Part shown: piece by piece, positions 26,721 to 34,326 of the stretch
Layout of the letters: each line of letters starts with the position of its first letter
Position numbering within the stretch: position 1 is the first letter of the stretch
DNA from: an uncultured bacterium
Lineage (GTDB): Bacteria; Bacillota_I; Bacilli_A; Acholeplasmatales; Anaeroplasmataceae
Direction of reading: 5' to 3'
Assembly (NCBI GenBank): GCA_949293265.1
Contig: CASFCK010000005.1
Span: 1-64,000 of the forward strand
DNA length: 64,000 bases
Program-made: the position numbers and the translations under genes
Notes under the pieces: generated by a model
What the model was told of the DNA's origin: nothing
The model's database searches: none
The model's input: the letters and a program-made list of their open reading frames with translations, nothing else

Positions 26721-27095
26721 TTAACAACTCCATTTCATTAATATAGCATCACTATTATCGCTATAATATTTTAGCCGTTTATTATATTCTTTAAAGCCTA
26801 ATTTTAAATATAAATTATAAGCATTACAATTATTACTAGCTACATCTAAAAAAATGGTTTTACAACTTTCTTTAAGTTCATTAATAAGTTCTGTAGCTAA
26901 TCCCATTTTTCGAAATTCTTCTTTAACAAAAACACTTATTATTTCTGCTTCATCAAATACAACTTGATATATTAAATAAGCTTTTAATACGCCGTTTTTT
27001 TCTTTTACTAATACTTTAAAATTACTTAAGTTATTAAATGCATTACCAAAATAATCAGTTTCTATTTTTTTTATTTCATCATCATAATTTAGCAT
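26721..27095 (-). CDS. rimI: GNAT family N-acetyltransferase, RimI-like
   Basis: The 124-residue protein has the GNAT acetyl-CoA motif FRKMGLATELINEL (about 61-74) and the family ending segment YNLYLKLGFKEYNKR. Its place between tsaB and tsaD matches rimI, whose product acetylates the N-terminal residue of ribosomal protein S18 in E. coli. In Firmicutes the true target is less certain. It overlaps tsaB by 14 bases and is 1 base from tsaD. At 124 residues it is slightly shorter than usual. Confidence 0.85.
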   Translation of the reverse strand: MLNYDDEIKKIETDYFGNAFNNLSNFKVLVKEKNGVLKAYLIYQVVFDEAEIISVFVKEEFRKMGLATELINELKESCKTIFLDVASNNCNAYNLYLKLGFKEYNKRLKYYSDNSDAILMKWSC

Positions 27096-27660
27096 TTAAA
27101 TTACGCTCCGCTTCTGTATCTCGTAAATAATTAGGAACTAATAAATCACTATTTACTACCTCTTTAGCAAGATCTATGACCTTAAGTGGGTTAACAACAT
27201 AATTTTCATTACAAACTACCTTATCATAACATTCTTTTTCAAATTCTACTAATGACTTAAATGAATCGGCAATAATAGTTTTTCCATCTTCATATATTGC
27301 CCCAAAAACATTACCATTACGCGCATCAATATAACTTAAAACCTTACCTTCTAAATTACTTGCCATCAAAGCTAAAGTAGAAATTTCATACACCTTAGTT
27401 TGAGTAAAAGCCCCAAACATTTTCGCCACTGTAACCGCCATTCTTACCCCAGTATATGAACCAGGTCCGATCCCGCAGATAAACTTATCTATATTTTGTG
27501 GTATAACATTATTTGTTTTTAACATTTCTTCAATTCCTGAAACAATATTAACGCTATGCATCTTACCATCACGATAATATTTTTCAGCTAAAACTTCTCT
27601 ATCTTTTAATAAAGCCATATATAAGGTTTTAGTAGCTGAATCACAAATTAAAGTATACAT
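27082..27660 (-). CDS. tsaB: t6A synthesis protein TsaB
   Basis: TsaB is the non-catalytic ASKHA partner that dimerises with TsaD. The 192-residue protein has ICDSATKTLYMAL at the start and the CGIGPGSYTGVRMAVTVAK segment (about 61-80) typical of YeaZ. It overlaps tsaE by 13 bases and rimI by 14. The length is a little short (usual ~220), with a reduced C-terminal half. Confidence 0.94.
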   Translation of the reverse strand: MYTLICDSATKTLYMALLKDREVLAEKYYRDGKMHSVNIVSGIEEMLKTNNVIPQNIDKFICGIGPGSYTGVRMAVTVAKMFGAFTQTKVYEISTLALMASNLEGKVLSYIDARNGNVFGAIYEDGKTIIADSFKSLVEFEKECYDKVVCNENYVVNPLKVIDLAKEVVNSDLLVPNYLRDTEAERNLNAKL

Positions 27661-28097
27661 TTATAATCACGCTCCTCATATCTTTTTCCAATTGGAGTTA
27701 TGGTAATTTCTCTTTTTTCTGCACCTAAATCTAAAAGATTAATTAATAAATATTCTTTAGGTAATAATTCTTCTATATTATATGGCCATTCTATAACACA
27801 TATACTATCATTAGTAAAATATTCTTCCAAATCAAAATCATTATTTAATCCATTTAAACGATATAAGTCAAAATGATTTAAAACTACATTATTCCCCTCA
27901 TAACTTTTAACAATATTAAAAGTTGGTGAATTAATAATTCTTTTTACCCCTAAACCTTTTCCTATTCCTTTTGTAATAGTTGTTTTACCACCAGATAAAT
28001 CACCAGTTAAAAGAATAACATCACCCGGTAATAAAATATTACTAAGCTTTTCACCTATATTTATTGTCTCTAAAGGACTATTAGTTTTAATCTTCAT
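27648..28097 (-). CDS. tsaE: t6A synthesis ATPase TsaE
   Basis: TsaE is a small P-loop ATPase needed for cycles of t6A synthesis. Walker A GDLSGGKTT is at about residues 32-40, NSPTFNIVK follows, and the Walker B-like HFDLYRL and CVIEWP segments are present. I start it at ATG 28097 (MKIKTNSP, 149 residues) because AGGAAGTGAG lies directly before it. The ATG at 28118 is only 2 bases from a TATAAT (28126-28121) that looks like the operon's -10 box. A good -35 was not found, so the promoter is tentative. Confidence 0.93.
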   Translation of the reverse strand: MKIKTNSPLETINIGEKLSNILLPGDVILLTGDLSGGKTTITKGIGKGLGVKRIINSPTFNIVKSYEGNNVVLNHFDLYRLNGLNNDFDLEEYFTNDSICVIEWPYNIEELLPKEYLLINLLDLGAEKREITITPIGKRYEERDYKCIL

Positions 28098-28143
28098 ATT
28101 CTCACTTCCTAAGCTCATAAATTATACCACTATTTATAATAAA

Positions 28144-28163
28144 AGACCACAATATTGTGGTCT
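28144..28163 (-). terminator. Terminator of the DUF2089/DUF4097 operon
   Basis: AGACCACAA-TA-TTGTGGTCT forms a perfect 9-bp stem followed on the minus strand by TTTATT. It lies 5 bases past the stop of the last gene. Confidence 0.8.
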
Positions 28164-28168
28164 ATCTT

Positions 28169-28855
28169 TTAATTAAACAGTTCTTTAAAATAATCTACAT
28201 ATTCTTTTTGTTTTAAATATTCTTCTTTAATGCTTCTACCTTGATTAAATTTTTCAAAATAATTAATTACATCATTAACACCAAAATATATACTTTCATT
28301 TAATCCTAAGATAAAAACTACATTATATTCTTCTAAATTTGCTAGTTTATTAATAACTACAGGGGTAAATATAGTAAATATTTTTTCTTGATCATCAGTA
28401 TATAAATTATATTTTTTATCAAATATAAAAGATTCAGTATCGACAATTTTAAAATTATCTGGACTCCGATCAAAATATTCTTTTTTTAAAATAAAATTAG
28501 ATTTTAATTTAACATGATTATTAAATTTATAAACTCTACCATTAAAATCTATTACCCTATTTTTACCACTACTATGACTAGCACATAAATCTAAAGAAAT
28601 ATAATCTTTTTCTTCTATTATATCGGTTTCCGAAAAATATGTAGCATTATTTATTAACTTAAAACTTTTTATAACGGTAGAAAGAATAGGCTTTTTAGCT
28701 TTATATCTATATTTAATGTTATTATTTATTTTATTAATTTCTACTTTGACTATCTTTTCTTTATATGACCTATAGATTACAAAATAATAAATAGCATAAC
28801 CTATAGATACAACTATTAATAACGAAATAAGTATGATTGGTAATACTATTCCCAT
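28169..28855 (-). CDS. Single-pass membrane protein of unknown function
   Basis: The 228-residue protein has one N-terminal membrane helix (about residues 4-27). A largely beta-like, Lys/Tyr/Asn-rich soluble part follows. I do not recognise a family. It overlaps the DUF4097 gene by 10 bases and is the last gene of that operon, so it probably works in the same envelope-related process. Confidence 0.6.
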   Translation of the reverse strand: MGIVLPIILISLLIVVSIGYAIYYFVIYRSYKEKIVKVEINKINNNIKYRYKAKKPILSTVIKSFKLINNATYFSETDIIEEKDYISLDLCASHSSGKNRVIDFNGRVYKFNNHVKLKSNFILKKEYFDRSPDNFKIVDTESFIFDKKYNLYTDDQEKIFTIFTPVVINKLANLEEYNVVFILGLNESIYFGVNDVINYFEKFNQGRSIKEEYLKQKEYVDYFKELFN

Positions 28856-29601
28856 TCTTCATCTCCAGATATAGATGAAAATTTAATCTTTGATTTGTCA
28901 TATTTTCCACTAACTTCTAAATCACCAGATACACTTTTTATTTTTAATTCACTATCTAAAATGACATCATCAAGCAAAACATCACCAGAAACCATATCTA
29001 TTTTACTATCTGTTGTTATTTTTGTGTTTTTAATTTCCATATCGCCAGAAATTAGTTTAGCCTTTAAGATATCAATAACACTATTTTTTATATCTAAATC
29101 ACCACTAATTAATTCAATATTTAAATTAGCAAGTACGATATCTTTAATTTCAACATCTGTGCTAACGCTTTGGATTTTTAATATATAATTATTAGTTCCA
29201 ATCTCTATTGTTAAAGTATAATCATTATTATCAACTACATCATTTACGGCTTTTTCACGAATGAATAAATCTTGGCCATCTTGACTAATTTCTAGAATAT
29301 CACGAGCCTCATCATCATAATAATATTTTATTCCTGGCTTATTTCCTTTAATTACTCTTAAATCTGAAAAACTAATTAGATTTAGATTAATAGTTCCTGC
29401 TTCTTCTACATATTTAGTATTATTTGCTGATTCTAGATTAAAATTATCTAAATCTGGTAATTCTTTAATTATATCTTCTTCACTTAATCCTTCTGTTTCT
29501 AATTTAGCTATTTGAGCTTTTATTTGTTCTATAACTTCTTCTTTAAGACTTGAATTTGCTAAGACTTTATTTAATTCTTCTAAATAAATATTTAATAACA
29601 T
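28846..29601 (-). CDS. DUF4097-type beta-repeat protein
   Basis: The 251-residue protein has a helical N-terminal domain (1-50, resembling the small HAAS/DUF1700-type domain seen in such proteins). From about residue 120 come repeated short strands containing SGD (LISGDLDIK, LISGDMEIK, MVSGDVLLD, SVSGDLEVS, SISGDEEWE), the hallmark of DUF4097/YvlB-type beta-helix proteins. In Bacillus, YvlB belongs to an envelope-stress operon. There is no signal peptide, so it should be cytosolic or held at the membrane by a partner. It lies 2 bases after the DUF2089 gene. Confidence 0.8.
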   Translation of the reverse strand: MLLNIYLEELNKVLANSSLKEEVIEQIKAQIAKLETEGLSEEDIIKELPDLDNFNLESANNTKYVEEAGTINLNLISFSDLRVIKGNKPGIKYYYDDEARDILEISQDGQDLFIREKAVNDVVDNNDYTLTIEIGTNNYILKIQSVSTDVEIKDIVLANLNIELISGDLDIKNSVIDILKAKLISGDMEIKNTKITTDSKIDMVSGDVLLDDVILDSELKIKSVSGDLEVSGKYDKSKIKFSSISGDEEWE

Positions 29602-29603
29602 TA

Positions 29604-29987
29604 TTATTCCTCCATTTCTTTTATAATTTTTTCAGCTTCAATAAGTGAAAGTTCACCATTTCTAATAGCTTGTAAGACTTCTTTTCTATTATTAAATGTT
29701 TTTTCTACATTTATCTCAACTTTATTAAAACCTAAGGCACTAATTAAATCATCTAAATTCTTTTTAACAGTTGGATAAGAAATATTTAGTTCCTTTTCTA
29801 TTGCCTTTATATTACCGGCATTTTTAATAAATATTAAGGCAAAGTCTGCTTGTTCTTTATTTAGGCTTGCTAGTTTAGAAAAATGAAACTCCCCTTTATA
29901 TTCTGTATTACAATTTTTACATTCTAAGCTAGTTATGACTAACTTTTCTTTACAAATCGGACAAATGGTTAATGCTTCTTTTTTCAT
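29604..29987 (-). CDS. DUF2089 family zinc-ribbon/HTH regulator
   Basis: The 127-residue protein has an N-terminal zinc ribbon (CPICKEKL...CKNC, residues 9-31), a helix-turn-helix (about 42-85: an AIEKELNISYPTVKKNLDDL segment) and a C-terminal SHOCT-like helical segment (NGELSLIEAEKIIKEM). This is the DUF2089 layout, thought to be transcriptional regulators. It is the first gene of a three-gene operon with DUF4097 and a membrane protein. It has its own promoter and an AGGAG Shine-Dalgarno, so autoregulation is plausible. Confidence 0.82.
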   Translation of the reverse strand: MKKEALTICPICKEKLVITSLECKNCNTEYKGEFHFSKLASLNKEQADFALIFIKNAGNIKAIEKELNISYPTVKKNLDDLISALGFNKVEINVEKTFNNRKEVLQAIRNGELSLIEAEKIIKEMEE

Positions 29988-30010
29988 TTTACTATCTCCT
30001 TCTATTTATT

Positions 30011-30038
30011 ATTTTAATTATAATCTTAATTTTGTCAA
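30011..30038 (-). promoter_or_regulatory. Promoter of the DUF2089 operon
   Basis: On the minus strand TTGACA (30038-30033) and TAAAAT (30016-30011) are 16 bases apart, 23 bases before the ATG. Confidence 0.7.
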
Positions 30039-30106
30039 TATATTTTTAAATATTTTTTAATTATTTTAATTTTAATATTAATTTATTTAATTAATAAACA
30101 AAATAA

Positions 30107-30133
30107 AAGCCTAGATCTTTAAAATCTAGACTT
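30107..30133 (-). terminator. Terminator of the pgk-ptsH-tpiA operon
   Basis: AAGTCTAGAT and ATCTAGGCTT pair over 10 positions (one mismatch/wobble) around a 7-base loop, followed on the minus strand by TTATTTTG. It lies just past the tpiA stop. Confidence 0.75.
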
Positions 30134-30139
30134 ATTATT

Positions 30140-30892
30140 TTATAGGCAATCTTTAACTAATTCTAAGAATGAATTAGGGTCTAAACTAGCTCCGCCAACT
30201 AAACCACCATCTATATTTGGCATTGCTAATAATTCTTTAGCATTGCTTGGTTTCATTGAGCCACCATATAAAACTTTAGTTTCATCAGCTGTATAAGCGT
30301 TATATAATTCTTTAATAGCTATTCTAATGTTTTTGCATTCTTCTTCAGCATCTTTAGCAGAAGCTGTTTTACCAGTACCTATAGCCCATATTGGTTCGTA
30401 GGCAATAATAACATTAGTAACATCTTTAATTTCTACGCCATCTAAAGCTAGTTCTAATTGTTTTCTTATTACGCTTGAAGTAATACCTAATTCTCTTTGT
30501 TCTAAGGTTTCACCTACACAAAGAATAGGTTTTAAATTATGATTTAGAGCTGCTTTTACTTTACGATTAACCATGTCATCAGTTTCGCCAAACAAACTAC
30601 GACGTTCACTATGACCAACTATTACATATTCAACACCTGTAGTTTGTAACATTACAGGACTTACTTCACCTGTAAAAGCACCAAAATCTTCAAAATACAT
30701 ATTTTGAGCGCCAATTCGTAAATTGTCTCCTTGTCTTTTTACAAGGTCACGCAACAAAATACTAGGAGCACATATAACTGTCTCCACTTTATCGCTACTA
30801 GGAAGACTTTCATTGATAGCATATATAAATGCTAAAGCATCATCGCGAGTTTTATTCATCTTCCAGTTTGCGACCATCATTGGTTTTCTCAT
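30140..30892 (-). CDS. tpiA: Triosephosphate isomerase
   Basis: TpiA interconverts dihydroxyacetone phosphate and glyceraldehyde 3-phosphate. The 250-residue barrel shows NWKMNKT (about 9-15), the catalytic His in VIVGHSERR (~95), the catalytic Glu in AYEPIWAIGTG (~165), and phosphate-binding GGSMKPSN and GGLVGGASL near the end. It is the last gene of pgk-ptsH-tpiA, 20 bases after ptsH. Confidence 0.97.
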   Translation of the reverse strand: MRKPMMVANWKMNKTRDDALAFIYAINESLPSSDKVETVICAPSILLRDLVKRQGDNLRIGAQNMYFEDFGAFTGEVSPVMLQTTGVEYVIVGHSERRSLFGETDDMVNRKVKAALNHNLKPILCVGETLEQRELGITSSVIRKQLELALDGVEIKDVTNVIIAYEPIWAIGTGKTASAKDAEEECKNIRIAIKELYNAYTADETKVLYGGSMKPSNAKELLAMPNIDGGLVGGASLDPNSFLELVKDCL

Positions 30893-30912
30893 TTTTTAAT
30901 ACACCTTTTCTA

Positions 30913-31161
30913 TTATTTAGATAATATAGTAGCAATATCATCGATTGCTTGACTAGCTTGATCACCTGAAGCTTCAATAACTACATTTTCACCTGCAGGG
31001 ATAGCTAATGACATAAGACCAAGAATTGATTTAACATCAATAGTCTTGTCATTATAAATTAAATTAATGTCTACGTTGTATTTAGATGCAGCTTGCACAA
31101 CTTTAGCTGCTAAAGCAGCATGTAAACCAACTGTACTCTTAACAACAACAGATTTTGTCAT
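30913..31161 (-). CDS. ptsH: HPr-family phosphocarrier with altered active site
   Basis: The 82-residue protein aligns end to end with HPr. The phosphorylatable His is kept (His14 in GLHAALAAK), as is the regulatory Ser (Ser45 in VKSILGLMSLAI), the target of HPr kinase. However, the usual Arg-Pro after His (GIHARPA) is Ala-Leu here. That Arg normally stabilises phospho-His and is needed for efficient transfer, so phosphotransfer may be weakened while Ser-P signalling to a CcpA-like regulator remains possible. No PTS enzyme gene is in the window. The gene sits between pgk and tpiA, an unusual place, suggesting a role tied to glycolytic flux (inference). Confidence 0.85.
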   Translation of the reverse strand: MTKSVVVKSTVGLHAALAAKVVQAASKYNVDINLIYNDKTIDVKSILGLMSLAIPAGENVVIEASGDQASQAIDDIATILSK

Positions 31162-31174
31162 AATTTACTCCTTA

Positions 31175-32365
31175 TTACTTTTCAGAAAGGCAAGTAATAC
31201 CAGGTAAAGCCTTACCTTCTAAATATTCTAATGAAGCACCACCACCAGTAGAAACATGGCTAAACTTTTCTGCGTAACCTAATTTTTCTACTGCAGCAAC
31301 GCTATCGCCACCACCAACTATAGTTGTAGCACCATCAAGATGAGCTATAGCTTCACAAACACCAAGAGTACCGGCTTCGAAATTCTTCATTTCAAATACA
31401 CCCATAGGTCCATTCCATACTACAGTTTTAGCACTCTTTAATTCATTAGTGAATAATTCAAGTGTTTTAGGACCAATATCTAAGCCCATATCATCACTAG
31501 CCATAGCATTTACATCTTTAACTTCACCTGAAACATCAGCAAATTCTTTAGCACAAACTGTATCAACAGGTAAAACAATTTTGCCATCAGCTTCTTTTAA
31601 TAATTCTTTAGCTAAGTCTAGTTTATCATCTTCACATAATGATTTACCAATATTATGACCTAAAGCTTTTAAGAAAGTGAACATCATACCGCCACCAATT
31701 AAAATCTTATCAGCCTTTTTAACTAATTCAGAAATAACACCAATTTTATCAGAAACTTTAGCTCCACCTAAAATTGCAACATATGGATGAACTGGGTTAT
31801 CAACAGCTCCACCAATGAATTTTATTTCTTTTTCTAATAAGAAACCAGCAGCACTTTCTTTAATATGTGATGCAATACCAACATTTGAAGCATGTGCTCT
31901 ATGAGCAGTACCAAATGCGTCATTAACAAATACATCGCCAAGACTAGCCCAATATGCACCTAGTTCTGGATCATTAGAAGATTCTTTTTTACCTTCTAAA
32001 TCTTCATAACGAGTGTTTTGGAACATTACTACATCGCCTTCTTGCATTTTAGCGATTGCATCTTCTAATTCTTTGCCTCTAGTTGCGTTTACAAATACAA
32101 CTTTATGACCTAATAATTCTTCAAAATGATGAGCAACTGGTGTCATATCACCTTTAGCTAAATCTTCAGCTTTTTTAATACGTCCTAAATGAGAGAATAC
32201 GATAGCTTTACCACCATTATCTAATACATATTTAACAGTTGGTAATGCAGCTCTAATACGTGTATCATCAGTGATTACACCATCTTTCATAGGTACATTA
32301 AAATCAACTCTTATTAATACTTTTTTTCCTTTTAAATTTAAATCAGAAACAACTTTTTTAGCCAT
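31175..32365 (-). CDS. pgk: Phosphoglycerate kinase
   Basis: Pgk makes ATP and 3-phosphoglycerate from 1,3-bisphosphoglycerate. The 396-residue length is normal. Visible motifs include [11 protein letters not shown] (~18-28), SHLGR (~58-62), the [12 protein letters not shown] hinge segment (~205) and the C-terminal [11 protein letters not shown]...[14 protein letters not shown]. It is the first gene of its operon, with a GGAGG Shine-Dalgarno, a TTTAAA-17-TATAAT promoter and a cre-like site upstream. Confidence 0.97.
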   Translation of the reverse strand: MAKKVVSDLNLKGKKVLIRVDFNVPMKDGVITDDTRIRAALPTVKYVLDNGGKAIVFSHLGRIKKAEDLAKGDMTPVAHHFEELLGHKVVFVNATRGKELEDAIAKMQEGDVVMFQNTRYEDLEGKKESSNDPELGAYWASLGDVFVNDAFGTAHRAHASNVGIASHIKESAAGFLLEKEIKFIGGAVDNPVHPYVAILGGAKVSDKIGVISELVKKADKILIGGGMMFTFLKALGHNIGKSLCEDDKLDLAKELLKEADGKIVLPVDTVCAKEFADVSGEVKDVNAMASDDMGLDIGPKTLELFTNELKSAKTVVWNGPMGVFEMKNFEAGTLGVCEAIAHLDGATTIVGGGDSVAAVEKLGYAEKFSHVSTGGGASLEYLEGKALPGITCLSEK

Positions 32366-32403
32366 ATTATAATTACCTCCATTATAGCTAACTTCTACTC
32401 TTA

Positions 32404-32432
32404 ATTATAACAATTTTTTTTATTGTTTTAAA
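32404..32432 (-). promoter_or_regulatory. Promoter of pgk-ptsH-tpiA
   Basis: On the minus strand TTTAAA (32432-32427) and TATAAT (32409-32404) are 17 bases apart. A second TATAAT lies just before the Shine-Dalgarno and could be an alternative start. Confidence 0.6.
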
Positions 32433-32443
32433 GTATAAAAACA

Positions 32444-32457
32444 TGTAAACGTTTAAA
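32444..32457 (-). promoter_or_regulatory. cre-like operator upstream of pgk
   Basis: On the plus strand the site reads TGTAAACGTTTAAA, near the cre consensus. It ends 11 bases upstream of the pgk -35 box, almost the same offset as the pfp site (10 bases). It overlaps the start of the msmK terminator stem. Confidence 0.55.
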
Positions 32458-32481
32458 AAAGGCCTCAAAGCCTTTTTTAAA
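32452..32481 (-). terminator. Terminator of the MsmK-type ATPase gene
   Basis: TTTAAAAAAGGC and GCCTTTTTTAAA form a 12-bp stem with a 6-base loop, with the U run inside the 3' arm. It lies directly after the stop of the ATPase gene. Confidence 0.85.
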
Positions 32482-33588
32482 TTATTTTATTACCATTTCA
32501 GTTTCTGCATCAAAGAAATGACATTTATTCATATCAAATGCTAATTTAACTTTGCCACCAATATATAAATCATCTCTAGCATCAACTGAAGCTGTAACAG
32601 GATCACCGTCCATAGTAGTATAAATATTAGTATCAGCACCTAATAATTCTGAAACATCAACTGTTAATTCTAATGTTGCGTTTGGATATGTTTCAAAAAT
32701 AATTTCTTCATCATGAATATCTTCAGGACGAATACCTAAAATAATTTCTTTGTCAACATAACCTTTTGATTTTAATAAATCAGCTTTACCCTTAGGTACT
32801 TCTATTTTATAAGTACCAGCACTAGTAGTAAATACTCCATTACCATCAATATGACCATGAATAAAGTTCATTGGAGGTGTACCTATGAAACCACCAACAA
32901 ACACATTAACAGGATTTGTATAAATTTCTTCTGGTGTACCAACTTGTTGAATACGTCCATCGCACATTACAACAATACGACTAGCCATTGTCATAGCTTC
33001 AGTTTGATCATGAGTAACATAAATTGTTGTTGAACCGATACGACGGTGTAATTTAGTGATTTCTGTACGCATTGTAACACGTAGTTTAGCATCTAGGTTA
33101 GATAATGGTTCGTCCATTAAGAAAACCTTAGCGTCACGGACAATAGCTCTACCTAAGGCAACTCTTTGTCTTTGACCACCTGATAAAGCTTTAGGTTTTC
33201 TCTTTAAATATGGTGTTAAACCTAAGATTTCAGCTGCATTATCAACTCTTCTTTTAATTTCATCACGAGGAACACGGCGTAAAACTAAACCAAAAGCCAT
33301 ATTATCATATACAGTCATATGTGGATATAAAGCATATGATTGGAATACCATGGCAATACCACGATCTTTAGGTGAAACATCATTCATTAATTCACCATCT
33401 ATATATAACTCACCTGATGAAATATCTTCTAGACCTGCAATCATTCGCAATGTTGTTGATTTACCACAACCAGAAGGTCCAACGAAAACGATGAATTCTT
33501 TATCAGCTATTTCTAGATTAAAATCAAAAACAGCTTGAACCCCATTAGGGTAGATTTTATTAATATTTCTTAAACTTAATGTAGACAT
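32482..33588 (-). CDS. Sugar ABC transporter ATP-binding protein (MsmK/UgpC family)
   Basis: The 368-residue ATPase has Walker [11 protein letters not shown] (~37-46), Q-loop [16 protein letters not shown], signature [14 protein letters not shown], Walker [17 protein letters not shown], and a C-terminal TOBE/OB domain (~240-368) typical of MalK/MsmK/UgpC. Such ATPases often energise several sugar importers at once. No permeases or binding proteins flank it, which fits a shared MsmK-type role. It is a single gene with its own terminator and an upstream TATAAT; I could not place a convincing -35. Confidence 0.93.
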   Translation of the reverse strand: MSTLSLRNINKIYPNGVQAVFDFNLEIADKEFIVFVGPSGCGKSTTLRMIAGLEDISSGELYIDGELMNDVSPKDRGIAMVFQSYALYPHMTVYDNMAFGLVLRRVPRDEIKRRVDNAAEILGLTPYLKRKPKALSGGQRQRVALGRAIVRDAKVFLMDEPLSNLDAKLRVTMRTEITKLHRRIGSTTIYVTHDQTEAMTMASRIVVMCDGRIQQVGTPEEIYTNPVNVFVGGFIGTPPMNFIHGHIDGNGVFTTSAGTYKIEVPKGKADLLKSKGYVDKEIILGIRPEDIHDEEIIFETYPNATLELTVDVSELLGADTNIYTTMDGDPVTASVDARDDLYIGGKVKLAFDMNKCHFFDAETEMVIK

Positions 33589-33662
33589 AATATCCTCCTT
33601 AATATCTTGTCTATATTATAGACTGTTTAGTTCTTATAAAATATGGACAAATTGCACAAAAA

Positions 33663-34196
33663 TCAATTTAAGTATGTGTATAATATAGCACAATCTTTAA
33701 AATCTTTAAGATTAAAACCTGTATGTTCATAGAAATTATTTATTTTATATAACATAGTATTACGATGAAGATAAATGTCATTAGCTGTTAAAGAAACATT
33801 TAAATTATTATTAAAATAAGAATTTAATAATTCTTTAAAATTATGATCGTTATAATAATTAGCTAAAACTATCTTTAATCCTTCATTTTTGTTTTCAATT
33901 ACTTTGATTAAATCAGGAGCTAAATTAAGAGTGTTATCTAATTTAGCTAAATGTTTATAAACTAATTTTTCTTCTCCATCGAGATCCCCTTTACTACCAC
34001 TTATATATATTTTATTTTGTAATAATAAATCTACATATAGGGCTTTCATAGTTAATATTACATCTTCTATTGTTATATTACTTATATAAATAATAGTAAC
34101 ATCGAAACTAAACTTAATGCTTTCAACAGTAAAAAAACTAGCAATTTGGTTTATTAAATTATTATTTGTTGAATTAATCATAATAAATTTTTGCAT
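33663..34196 (-). CDS. Small regulator with PucR-type C-terminal HTH
   Basis: The C-terminal ~55 residues contain the PucR-family HTH (SLTANDIYLHRNTMLYKINN, then a GFNLKDFKDC segment). In larger PucR/CdaR proteins this follows sensor domains. Here only ~120 residues of unrecognised alpha/beta sequence precede it, so the protein (177 residues) is a short form. I start it at ATG 34196 (MQKFIMIN) because AGAAGG lies just upstream; the upstream extension would cross the -10 box. It is divergent from the EF-G paralogue and follows nothing in its operon, so it might control that gene or the sugar ATPase downstream (inference). Confidence 0.75.
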   Translation of the reverse strand: MQKFIMINSTNNNLINQIASFFTVESIKFSFDVTIIYISNITIEDVILTMKALYVDLLLQNKIYISGSKGDLDGEEKLVYKHLAKLDNTLNLAPDLIKVIENKNEGLKIVLANYYNDHNFKELLNSYFNNNLNVSLTANDIYLHRNTMLYKINNFYEHTGFNLKDFKDCAILYTYLN

Positions 34197-34255
34197 AAAT
34201 ACTACCTTCTTATTGTAATTATAACAAAAAATCACAGATTACTGAAATAATTTTA

Positions 34256-34284
34256 TTTAAATTTTCCTATCATTATGCTATAAT
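34256..34284 (+). promoter_or_regulatory. Promoter of the EF-G paralogue
   Basis: TTTAAA (34256-34261) and TATAAT (34279-34284) are 17 bases apart. The inferred start is near 34291. Confidence 0.65.
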
Positions 34285-34292
34285 TAATTCAA

Positions 34293-34306
34293 TGATAACG
34301 TTTTCA
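34293..34306 (+). promoter_or_regulatory. cre-like operator at the start of the EF-G paralogue transcript
   Basis: TGATAACGTTTTCA matches every fixed position of the cre consensus TG..A.CG.T..CA. It begins 9 bases after the -10 box, so it covers the inferred transcription start. This is a classic position for repression. Confidence 0.7.
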
Positions 34307-34326
34307 AAGAAAGAGGGTAATAAAAT

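Noticed and set aside
28098-28118. ATG at 28118 as the tsaE start
   Set aside because: It is 2 bases from a TATAAT box and lacks a Shine-Dalgarno; the next ATG has one.
30913-31161. Calling the HPr gene crh
   Set aside because: Crh lacks the active-site His, but this protein keeps it. Only the neighbouring Arg-Pro is changed.
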